Source of the DNA: Adiantum capillus-veneris
Taxonomy: Eukaryota > Streptophyta > Polypodiopsida > Polypodiales > Pteridaceae
DNA: 60,000 bases
Assembly: GCA_014529385.2 (NCBI GenBank)
Contig: CM043953.1
Coordinates: 81,538,338-81,598,337, forward strand
Direction of reading: 5' to 3'
Positions within the stretch are counted from its first letter, which is position 1. Every line of letters begins with the position of its first letter. Under the pieces are notes generated by a model. That model had not been told where the DNA came from and made no database searches. It saw only the letters and a program-made list of their open reading frames with translations. The position numbers were made by a program, and so were the translations under genes. Positions 47,843-58,899 of this stretch are shown here, piece after piece.

Positions 47843-49258
47843 ATCGCCCTGCACTAAGCCCAAGAGGCACTTTGTGCTTCTCCTATGAGTTGTTTGTAGT
47901 AGGAAAGAAGAGGAAGAGGAAGAGGAAGAGGAATGAGTTGTTTTTCTGTAAGTTGTTAATTTCTGTGTTGTCTGCAAGTTCTCTCATTTCTGCATAATGT
48001 TGTGTTTTCTGTTTGCACACAGTCTTTGCACAATTAGTAGTCGTTAGCTTGTTTGCAGTGAATGAATAAGTAGGAAGGCAGTTAGCAATTTTTGTTTGCA
48101 CACAGTCTGTACACAGTTTTCTGTCAAGGTTTGGCTGGACACAGTCTTTGCACAGTAAGGTAGTGAGAGAGGAAGTAGGTGGACAATTAGCTCACTGTCA
48201 GTAAGCAGTTAACAGATTAGTCAGTGGTTAGCAGCACTGTTAGTAAGTAGATAAGGTAGTGAGCTGTCTGTGAGCTGTTGACTGGGAGGATAGGTAGGTG
48301 ACAGTGTGTGTGGCCAAGAAAGGGTCACCAAAACCGCGCGCGGGCTTGTCGGCCAAAAATAAATAAAAATAAATAAAAAAAACCGAAAATATTTAAGCGT
48401 GAGTGACTGGGGGGCTACACTAAAATTTTGATCGGGATCGTTTCCCCAAGCCCAAACCCAAGCCCAGGCCTCAGTCCTCAGTCTTATGATATATACTAGA
48501 CTCACTCTTATATATATACCCTACCCCCTCAAGAGGGAATGAGAGCATGTGGGGCAAGTCCTCCACTCTCCTCCCTTCTCTTCCCACTTGAACCCTTAGA
48601 CTTTCTAATTTGGGCCTAGTTCCCTACTAGAAATTGACGGTTTTAGGGATTCCGAGGGCATAAAGTGACCAAACGGAGGGCTGTAAAGCACGGCATGTCC
48701 CTCTGACCGAGACGCTCGTTTTGAGCTATCATACGTTCTATTCTATAGCTGGGTCAGAAAAAAAGGACCAAAAAATCAAAAAATAAATAAATAAGAAAAG
48801 ACTTGGGTTGCAAAACACCCAAAATTACTAGGCCCAAGCCCAGGCCTCAGTCCTCAGTCTTATGATATATACTAGACTCACTCTTATATATATACCCTAC
48901 CCCCTCAAGAGGGAACGAGAGCATGTGGGGCAAGGCCTCCACTCTCCTCCCTTCTCTTCCCACTTGCACCCTTAGACTTTCTAATTTGGGCCTAGTTCCC
49001 TACTAGAAATTGACGGTTTTAGGGATTCCGAGGGCATAAAGTGACCAAACGGAGGGCTGTAAAGCACGGCATGTCCCTCTGATCGAGACGCTAGTTTTGA
49101 ACTATCATACGTTCGATTCTTTCATTGGGTCAAAAAAAAAGGACCAAAAAATCAAAAAATAAATAACTAAGAAAAGACTTGGGTTGCAAAACACCCAAAA
49201 TTACTAGGTGAGCAGCCTTCACGGGCCCTCACTGACACTTCTAGGGGATCCAAGTCAT
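47843..49258 (+). other. Leader of element Y with 376-bp tandem duplication
   Basis: The leader has no long frame. It contains repeats of GCACACAGTCTTTGCACA near 48020-48160. Two 376-bp units, 48457-48832 and 48833-49208, are about 96% identical and end CACCCAAAATTACTAGG. The gag start follows about 50 bp later. Confidence 0.9.
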
Positions 49259-52200
49259 ATGAACCTATGCTCTGGACGAGTGTTAGAGCACGAGCATATT
49301 GGTAGTGCCTCCATTTACGCGGGCACCCATTATTCCTCCACCCTAGGTTCTGGACCTTCGGCCGGGACTCAAGGTAGCGCGACCCAAGATCCTCATATCG
49401 CGTCTAGTGATTCTTCCTCTGAATACGAAGTCATGGAGGGATATCCTACACCAAACCCTGATAGTTCAAGTCAAGACATGCATGCCATGGGCCCACGGCC
49501 CGGGTCCAGCGTGTTTAGCCGCTTAAAAGAGACCCTTAGTAGAGCTATTCGCTCCGAACATGCGGTTAATGAAATAAATGAAGGGAGTGGGGAAGTAAAT
49601 TCGTCATTCATGCCTAAAATAGACCCTATGCTTCTTGAGAGTGTGCATGTGAATGTTCCATCCACTGCACCTCCTGATCCTTTAGGACTATCTCCCTCTG
49701 AGGTTTTACTACCCGATGGTAGGAGTCTTGCCGAAGTACAAGAGATCGAACGCTATATGCAAGCAACAAGGGAGAGGGAAATTGAGAACCTACGAAGGCT
49801 AGAACAAAGTCGAGCCCTGAAAGCAAAGGCTCCTATGAAAACAATCATGCCAGCCGAGCAACCGAGTGCTCCCAAGGTAGAATTCACGGAGGGGCAAGCT
49901 ATGGGGAGCAATAATGCTTCCACTTCAAGGGAAACCTCCAGCACGCCAGGCTTAGATGGGATATTCCTAAACAAAAATTGGGAGTATGAACTACAAGCCG
50001 AAGATTTAACTGATCGGTACACAGAACACACCTATCATGTGGGTTGGTTAGATGTTCTACAATCCACATCGGGTGATACTAGCATAGATGAGCAACAACA
50101 GAAAGTCTGTGATGTCCTCCATAGGATTGTCGAGTTAGAAAGACAGAACACAGGGATCAACATGCCTTCAACAGGCCTAATGAGATTCTTGGATACGGGA
50201 AAGGCCAACCAACCAACCCTGTCACAAATGGAGACTCCCTCAGTGAGCCCCATTGATCCTCCATATGTTGTTTCGCCAGGAGCCTCAATACAATCTAAGC
50301 CCACAAGTGGCAGCTTTACCTTCCCAGATCTAGCTCATCTTTCTCTTAATGACACTACGGCTACCATGCATATCCCAATGGTGAGCATGACAAGAAGTAC
50401 ACCATGGAGTTCATTTGTTAACACTGCGCCGATGCCTAGTAGCATAGTGCCCCCAACTATACCTACATGTATGTATCAATCATGTGCACCTGTCGTACCT
50501 CAGCCTCATGTAGCTCCTACACCTCCGATTATTCCAAGAGCTTACAATCCACAATGGAATTATCCAAGCTCTTATACAAGTGGAGCCATGCCATTTAATA
50601 ATAACATGCCATATCAGGCACCCCCTATGCCTAGGGCCACACCTGTAAACTTTGGACCATCGTCTGGTACACCACCATATGAAATATGGGACCCAAGAGC
50701 CACGCGTATGCCAAGGCTAAGGCCAACTCCCATCTCACATGTGGTTCTAGGAGCACATACACCCATTATACCTGCTCAAATAGGAGATTTGGCAGCATTT
50801 TCTCAAACTATCGGTCGCTCTATTGCGGAAAACATGCGTAGTGCACCTGATAGAGAGCCTAGGAGCAAGGCAGTTCAAGTAGCTAAGCTCACACAGAAAT
50901 TCAGTGGAGACGGAGATGCTGGAAAGCATATGGAAGTCTTTGAACATGTGTGCGATTCCTTGGAAGAGCACAATGAGCTACATAAGTGTAAGGCTTTGAG
51001 TTTGACCCTAAGCGGAAAGGCTGGAGATTGGTATAGAACCTTAAGAGTAGAAGAGAAAACGATCTACTCTACTCTTAGGAGACTGTTCTTAAAAGAATAC
51101 ATACGAGAGGGAGTACTTTGGGGTGTAGCCTCTCAGCTCCAGAAAGCCCAACGAGAAGAAGGTGAATCCGTGAGAGACTTCATTAGTCGCCTAAAGAATT
51201 TGAATTCTTGATGCAATCCAAACGAGCGATTCAACAACAACCAATTGCTCGATAGATTCATTAGGGGACTACGACATGAAAGTATCTATAATGGCCTAGT
51301 CATTAGAGGTATCACTACTTGGGAAGCAGTAACCATGAATGCAATCCAATTGGAGGATAATTTAACGATTGCAAGAGAAAGAGTGTCTGCCGAGCCGAAG
51401 TCAAGTAGCTCGCAAGCATCAGGGCATGAGCCAATGAAGATAAATCCAATCGTGAAAGAGCAAACGATATCTGAGATGACTTTGGCAGATCTCACCAAGG
51501 CCATCCAAGAAAGCCTTAGGGGTAATCGTGCTCCACAAAACACTCATATGTATCCAAGAAGGGAGCAACAATGGTGCTCAATTTGCTTGGGCCCACATAC
51601 TACGAGTGAATGCCCTACTTTTAGAGTAAAGTTTAACGGGACTTGTAACGCGTGTGGTAGGTATGGCCATCAAGCGAAGGATTGCCTAATGCTTAAACGC
51701 ATCATGGAAAATAGACCGCCTATAGATTGGGCAGACTCACCTCGAGTTCCTGCATTGATGCCTACCCCACCCATGGAGCAACAATTGCCATTACAGCACA
51801 TGGTCCCTAGAACCCAAAATGTGGTCCAAACCACACCGTTGCCACCTCTAGTGCTAGGACCGCAACCCCCTCATGCAAGAGTTACACCAATGAACCAAAT
51901 ATGTTGCGAGTCATCTAATACTTATGTAGATTGCGAAGAGGACATAGACTCTAGTATCACCTATGGAGTCGACATGCTTGAGGAGTGTCCCATGTACTAT
52001 ATGGAAGACCATTGGGGACAAATCAAACCGGTATATCAAGCTACTGCACTAGCAGAAAGAGGCCAAAACATTAATAGTTTTGCCAGGAGACCACCTCTTC
52101 AGTGCTACGAATGTGGTGGACCACGTCGAGTAGCTGAGTGCCCCATTAGAATGCAAAAGAATGTTGCACTAATGCAAACAAGTCAAGGGAGTGCATTGGC

Positions 52201-54674
52201 AATGCCAATACTCATTTGTAATCGTTGTGGCATAGATCATTTGATCGCACAGTGTCCTAACAATCCAAACGCACCGAAAATCACACCATTGAACTTAATA
52301 GAGATTGTTGATGGGACACCACCAACTATAAACATAGCACCAGTGAATGCACTCACACGGTCGATGCTCCAAAAGCAAAATTACATCCTCGAAGAGAGAG
52401 ATGCTGCATCCATTGGCCGAGCGAGAAAGAAGAAAACACGAAGAAATAAATCCCTTAATGCTTCTAGCTCAAAACCTAGTTCAAAGACTAACATAGGGAC
52501 AGGAGAGGATCCCGTGTATATGAATGACCCTGAGGATGACTCAGATTTGATAGAGACTATGGAGACCAAAACTATTACTACAAAGGAAAAAGCCAGTGAG
52601 GAGGATCATGAGAGGGAATTACGACGAACACCAAAAGAGTATTCAAAGTTAAACCACCCAGCTGTCAACCCCCAAGATAAGCCACGAGAGACGAAAAATG
52701 AGGATTGCAAGAGAAAGATTGGAACCTGTCCAAACCCAACAGTGGAAATTGAACGAGTCCAACAACTGAGGGGTTTGGTGGAAGAAACTCAACGAACATT
52801 AGAACCTGAACCCAAACATATCCAGATGTCGGACACAGTGTTTTCCACACAAGTTCAACCTCACAAGAACTACAGGCCGTTAGCTATACCCAGTATCATT
52901 CGGGAAGAGAGTGAGGGTAGGACATCTGAAAGTGGACACACACCTTTCCTACTAGAGAGAATGTTTGGTGAGGGAATGCCCGACCCCCTTGAGGAAGTGA
53001 AGATTCAATCTTCACCATTCTCTTGTCAGGGTCCTACGTCCCACAAGATGCCATTAAATGTTGCCAAATTGATGGATTTCATGTCTTCAGAAGTTAGAAC
53101 CACCATCATGTCCAAACTATATAAAGACCCCGAGCTAGTCTCAACTCTTCGATCCTTCCTCAATGGAGAATTACAGGCCGGATTACCACAGTTTGCACAT
53201 ATGAACAAACCTGACTCGGTAATGAATGATGAGGAACATTTAGCACCACCATCTAACCTAGCGGGACATGAATCTGTAATTGAAGTACCCATTAACAAGT
53301 TGGGGCAATACTTTGAAGGTGATGAATCTAATGCTACTATGCCAATCACTACTAAAGGATTAAATGTAAAGGGAGTCCTTGACAGTGGTGCGGGAGTCAG
53401 CATGGTGACAAAGAGTTGTTGGGAGTCTATGGGGCGACCTCACCTTGAAGCCACAAGCGTAGTGGTAAAAATGGCTAATGGATCTATTGTTACGCCTATT
53501 GGAATGCTTAAGGATCTCAGGATCAAGGTCTTGGGACACAAGGTAAGGCAGACTTTCATTGTTATGGATTTTTCCAAGCATCCTATGTCATTTGAGATGA
53601 TCTTAGGGCGTCCATTCATGAGGGAAGCAAAAATGGTGCATGACTGGTCCAAAAACCACGTCTACTTACAGTTCCAAGACTCTGTCATTCGAGTTGATCT
53701 TTTAAGTGGTCGAACGCATCCTCTAGGAAATAAATTCATCATTGATAATCGATCAGACACAACAATTCACTCAGCTCCATTACAGTATTGTTACACGTGT
53801 AACGAAGACACGGATATTGGAGAGAACTCTCCTTATATGGATATCCTACCTGGGATGACTGAGTCGGACAATGTGGATTGGGTCTACCTAGCAGCAACCA
53901 TAGACACTTGGGGAAATAGGGGGACGACCTGGGTAACACCTGAGGGGGATGAAATGCCTGTACCCTTAAATATGCTACAAGCAATGCATATAGCTTCTGA
54001 CAAGACTCATCCTAATGTAACGAAGAAAACATACAAGTGGGTCCCTAAAGCTTCTTTAGTGACCATAGCTAGTGCTAAAAAACAGAAGCCTTGTAAGAAA
54101 CGTACCACTCGCTCCAAGAAAAGTAAAAAAATGTTGCGATGGATCCCTAAACGACTATTGGAAGCCCAAGGCTACTATCAAGGAAATGATCAAATCTGGG
54201 TGCCAAAACGTAGATTGTGCTCTTACCTATCACCTGACCCATGTGAGCCCAATCCCATAGCTCCAAAACGAATCAATGATCGTGGAAAGAAAAAAAATCA
54301 TAGAATGCTACACACCCGCTCCCGAGCTAGTTTGGGTACCAAAGAAAGAACAATTTGTTCCACCTAGCTCAGGAAGGGGGGAGTCCCATGAAGCTTCTAG
54401 CTCCTCATGTAATGCATCCGTAGAGGTAAAAGCTTCTCCACAGCCTCCACCTACAATAATGGACCTCCATAAAGCTACAAAGGAATCCACACCTCCCAGT
54501 GTTCAAGAATCACATGATGAACTACTTCAAGTTCGATCTTGGGAGAGTACCTTACCACCCTTGCAACTCGACGAGGTGCCTAAGGTAATAGAAAACTACT
54601 GGCAAAAATCTCCACCTATTACCAACTGGAACAATTGGTTTCAAAGGGTGACAAGCTCATTTCAAACGGTATGA
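49259..54674 (+). pseudogene. Gag-protease polyprotein of element Y
   Basis: The first ATG is at 49259 (MNLCSGRVLE); the frame is open upstream but lacks ATG. Residues of about 200-520 are Pro/Ser/Thr-rich. A capsid domain follows (HKCKALSLTLSGKAGDWYRT, EYIREGVLW, SVRDFISRLKNL). A TGA at 51209 (one change from CGA) interrupts the frame, which then continues in phase to 54367. This part has knuckles CSICLGPHTTSEC, CNACGRYGHQAKDC, CYECGGP and CNRCGIDHLIAQC. It also has an aspartic protease (LDSGAGVSMVTKS, D codon at 53381, and ILGRPF). Near 54291 a run of eight A marks a +1 shift, after which WVPKKEQF continues a series of W(V/I)PK repeats, ending at 54674. No RT, RNase H or integrase follows, so the element would need enzymes from others. 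Confidence 0.85.
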
Positions 54675-54676
54675 TC

Positions 54677-54690
54677 TACCCAAGGAAGGG
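54677..54690 (+). promoter_or_regulatory. Polypurine tract of element Y
   Basis: AAGGAAGGGGGGAG is followed by TGTTGGCTGACAG, the expected junction of a plus-strand primer and a 3' LTR. Confidence 0.65.
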
Positions 54691-55467
54691 GGGAGTGTTG
54701 GCTGACAGTCATCATTCATTTGTTTCCCTCTCAACCTTTTTCCCCGACCTCTCAATCAGCAATCTTAGGGAATGTACATATAAAGCTTTATACTCACAAA
54801 AAACAAAAAAATAAAGAGCAAGAGCAATTAGCAAACGAGTATGCACAATAAAAGTCAAAACATTGACCCAGACCTACACATTTACATCCGGTACACTGAA
54901 ACAGAAACCTATGTCATGAAACACCTTTGATCCTCATCACTTGAGTGATGGAGGGTAGGTAAGATTAGTACGATAGGAGTGTTTCTGTTTTAGAGTTGAG
55001 TGATTAGCAAAGTTCTCTTTTCCCACTAATGTGCCTCCTGGAGGTATTCCTTTTGTTTCCTAGTGTGTACAGGAGCGTGTTTCTATTGATAGGATTTGGA
55101 CCTTCATGGAATCTTTATCTCGACTCACTCTTCAAATCAAGCGCGATGATCGACACAAACAGGTGTTTCTTGTCCATTAGCATTGCCCCTTATCTTTTTT
55201 GCATCTATGATTGTCTGCTTTAATTGTGATTGGTAGCCTAATATTCACCGCATTTGCTTAGTATCAAACATTTAATTCAATGTAATTTTTTGTCATAATC
55301 ACTTGTCTAGGTTTAAAAATCAAGCAGTCCGACAAACTAGTTTGACCAAGTTAGGTGTTAGAAATCTTCTCTTAATACCATGGGGAATGCCTTCCTAATA
55401 ATTAATGGTTACTTAGGTTCTTAATCCGATTTAGGCAGCATTGTGTGAAATGTACTAGGGCTTTCTA
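54691..55467 (+). other. Possible 3' LTR start, then unassigned
   Basis: It begins TGTTGGCTGACAG after the purine tract, and a promoter-like ACATATAAAGCTT lies at about 54776. It does not match the LTR at 47.3-47.8 kb, so either the LTR pair is mismatched or one was replaced. No gene was seen. Confidence 0.4.
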
Positions 55468-57936
55468 GTGGGCTTGACCCTATTGACCTTTACTTGCCGC
55501 ACTGATGAAGAAGAAGAAGATTCTCCCTGCAAGCCCAACAACATAGTAGACAATGACGGGGTGATCGACATAGACTCTCCGCATATTGAGTGTTGTAAGA
55601 GGGATCGTGTTTCCACAGGGGAAGATATAAGCATAGTCAAACTAGCATTACATCCCTCCATGCGATCCTTGAAGCTGAAGAAGTTGATTGCATCTTCCGA
55701 GTGGGAGTGGCTGGAAGAATTTCCCTCACGCTACAATGGGAACATGGTATTTGAATTGCCACCCCAACCAGATATAGAGAAGTCAGCTATAGATGGAATG
55801 GAGCAATTAGTGAATGGTCACGTGTGGACAAAACCAACCACCACAAACATCACATTTCCGGAAACCATACGGAAAAGCTATTGGGGAGGGGATTTTGAAT
55901 GTGTCTTTGCAAGGTTCTCTCAAGTGTTGTCTACTAGATTACCCAATTGATCATCGTGGACATGTATTTGTTATATAAGGTTCCTTATTCTTTTTCTTCA
56001 TGTACAATGGCTTCTAAATGAAATGACATGTATATGAATGTGCTATATAGGTAAATTGAATGAGAAACCAATGCCAATTGATGACCTGATAAAGTATGGA
56101 ACCTTGAAGTGCTTCTATTGTCAACATGTGCCTTGCCAGGTGTTCTACATTATGCCAACTGACAAACACTATACTCGGGCTATGGTGCACCAAGGGTTCC
56201 ATGACCATGAAGTCAAACTAGGGTCATCCAAAAGCACCATGCAAGGGTGAAGACATTAGTCGTTGAGGCTGTTGGTACCCTTGGCCTCCATGCCACCCCG
56301 AGAAAAATCCAAATGGAGGTAGTAAAGGTCATTTCCGAATCCGTGCTTCAACCTTCTTTAGATCAATGCACATCGCTTGGACAAGTTGAGTTGTCGGTCT
56401 TGCTGTAAGAAATATTTCCTCTCGTTAAAGGTCAAAGGTATGGGAATTTCTTTTTCTCCAACTAGTAGTGTTTATGTGTCTAATCTTTCACCATGATATT
56501 TGCAGGATAAAAAATTGGGTGAAGATTCAAGTACAATTGGATGTCGCGAATGCTTCTTTACAATACTCAGAACAAAGAATAAATGATCAGGCAATTTTCT
56601 CGTGGCAAATACGAGAGAATCTAGCCGTAGCCTCGATCAAAGGGACATATGAAGTCTACAAAGCATTGGAGAAAAAGAACAAAGACCTCGAGCTGGAACT
56701 AAAGTTAGAGCAATCTCAACGCTGAGACCTGGCCTTGATGCGAGTCCAAACAGAAAAAGAGCTGCTAAAGGAAATAGCTGAGCTTAAAAGAATTAACCAG
56801 CTGCTGAGAGATGGTAAGCCGAAAACGCAAGAAGAGGGAGGCACTTTGGAGCAGCCTCAAATAGAAATACCCTCAGTGTCATTTGCAGAACTGGAGACAC
56901 AATCCATAGTAGAACTGAGTGGTGAGGAGGATTTTCAGGTAAACATTACAGATGAAGACACAGTGCCCATGGTCCAGCTATCAAAGGCTGAAGAAGATGC
57001 ATTGAAAGAAAAGATTACACAAGAGGTGGATGAGCAGTGGAAGGCAGTGATGGATTGGGACTTGAGAGTTCTTCACTCCGTCAACGTTACACAACTCACT
57101 CCCAATCAAATCAATGCACAATAGCACCAACAGTCCCTGCCATACCCTCTAATAAAAGTGGAGTTACTCCAAGTCCAAGAGAGGCTCTACAAAGACATGC
57201 AAGTAGAAGGCACAGATCAAGACTACCCCAAGTGGAGGTTGAGCTGGTTGAACAAGAATCCAAGGTATTTGATTCTGTTCACAAGAGCACCTGCAGTGCT
57301 ACAAAAAGATCCCACTTTCTATTCCGTACCAAGAGTAAGGACTTGGCAAGCGCATGAGGCACTAACGAAGAAGCGGCCAACCTGGCTGAACTACCTAAGA
57401 TTTCCAGCTCCAGAAAAGGGACCGTCCACAGAGGAATACATGGTGAAAACCCTAACGGGCGCCACGTCCTTCTTCAAAAGTCTACCGGATCTCTCATGTG
57501 CAATTTATATAAAATATGCCAAATGTTGCTCACCTGTATTGAAGTATTTCATGAGCCAGAGCAAGCAGGCACCCCGCGGATGTCTTTCCTCAAGGGTAAT
57601 AAAGGTTTATGATACGATCTCAGTAGCCAACCTTCTGAAGAACTCCTCTATGGCTTCTACGCAAGATGCATGTTTCTACCTTTACACAATATGTTGGCAT
57701 TCGAGGAAGCGTTCTACATGGGATTCTTCACTTGGCGAACTAAGATATTTGCGCCAGTGATCAGCAATCTAACCTCAAGGTTTGTAGGCTACTTAGTGGT
57801 GGAGCTGAAGAACAGAGTAACTATGCAGTTTCTGCAAGTGCCAAATAAAGAAAGGAAAATCAGATACCAAAAGGCATTGACTGCAATTAAAGACCCCCTC
57901 GCCAGCCGCCAGCCCGAAGACTACTTCAGCCCGTAA
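55468..57936 (+). pseudogene. Intron-containing ORF block of family X
   Basis: Several exon-like frames lie in order on the plus strand. 55468-55950 is acidic, with EEEEDSPCKPNN and EWEWLEEFPSRYNG. 56038-56250 holds a Cys/His pattern LKCFYCQHVPCQVFYI then HQGFHDHEVKLG, like a small zinc finger. It is followed in another frame by VKTLVVEAVGTLGLHATPRK. A GT-AG intron of about 70 bp (56440-56506, ending TTTGCAG) leads to a coiled-coil region (EKKNKDLELELKLEQSQ, KELLKEIAELKRINQLLRDG) with a TGA near 56723. Acidic sequence follows, and from 57122 a globular part (TWQAHEALTKKRPTWLNYLR) that changes frame near 57670 and ends YFSP at 57936. I recognise no enzyme. It sits 25 bp before a polypurine tract and LTR, so it may be captured sequence or an extra retroelement ORF. 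Confidence 0.5.
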
Positions 57937-57960
57937 AGCTGTGTCAAGGGACGACACAGG

Positions 57961-57975
57961 CGAGGAGGGGGGGAA
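57961..57975 (+). promoter_or_regulatory. Polypurine tract before X LTR
   Basis: CGAGGAGGGGGGGAA abuts TGTTAGCAG, the LTR start. Confidence 0.75.
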
Positions 57976-58895
57976 TGTTAGCAGTAAGCTAACACGGATA
58001 CCATTTTTCGGAGTTCTCATTGTAAAACACTTATTATTTTGATAAATCAGGAACATTATAACTCTATTTTCTCGGATAAACTCTGTAATTAATGAACCAG
58101 GGCTACAAGCTTCCAGATTGTATCAGCCTGTCATTACCCATCTTTGGTAGGACTCCCAGATTATTAATTTTGACCACTAAAAACCTTGGCTAATGTATAA
58201 AAGCCAATTTTTGTAAGTTAATTTCAATTTTTGGATAATGAAATACACAGCGTGAGCCAACGACTCTCACTCCTCTCCTTCTCGCCCTTCCTACTCCCTC
58301 CCCGGTTGTCACATTGCAGTCGTGTTTGTTGCATTGCAACCGCAAGTAAGAGCTCTATGCATTGACGTAAACACATCACAATATTTCGTAGCTTTTGGCA
58401 TCGCCGACCCGCGGTCTAATTTCATCATAACTAGGAATTTATACGTTTAAATAAAAAACTAAGCATAGACGGGGTAATGGGGCATCATTGCTAAGCATTT
58501 AGATACATTCTGGGTCGAAAACGACTAGGTTAAAAATTCACTGCTCTTAATAATCGTGGTTTTGGAACTTGACCTAAAGTGGGGTTTGAGACCATAAGCA
58601 TGTGTGTTTAGGTCTTCTAAACATGTCTTAGAAGTTTCGTTATGTTTGGATGTCATTTGATGCTATAACGGATGTGATTTGTTTGGCGATGAGCGATTGG
58701 CTTTTGGTGATTTCAGTCACTTGAGTGTAGCTTGAGTTAAATGCGAGTTGTTGACTATTTTTTGAGAGATTGACAACCTCTTGTAGCCTCTATGCACTAG
58801 TCGAGTCAGCTTCATCCCATGGATTGACAATTTAATCGTGGTTCCCGCTAATACTGCAATAAGATAGGATGGTGAGGTTAGACATGCGTCCCACA
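57976..58895 (+). mobile_element. Family X LTR, 3' copy
   Basis: The 920-bp LTR starts TGTTAGCAGTAAGC, ends GCGTCCCACA, and contains TATAAAAG at 58196-58203. It matches 27755-28518. It follows a polypurine tract and so is a 3' LTR. On its right it abuts, and appears inserted in, a minus-strand gypsy RT. Confidence 0.82.
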
Positions 58896-58899
58896 CCAA

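Noticed and set aside
49208-49258. Start of the Y gag frame at 49208
   Set aside because: The codon there is GTG, at the edge of the 376-bp repeat; the first ATG is 49259.
47290-54720. 47.3-47.8 kb and 54.69 kb as a matched LTR pair
   Set aside because: Beyond TG/CA-type edges and a TATA box the two sequences do not align by eye.
57158-57357. Second plus frame 57037-57357 overlapping the X ORF block
   Set aside because: It overlaps the longer, better-composed frame beginning near 57122 and lacks features.
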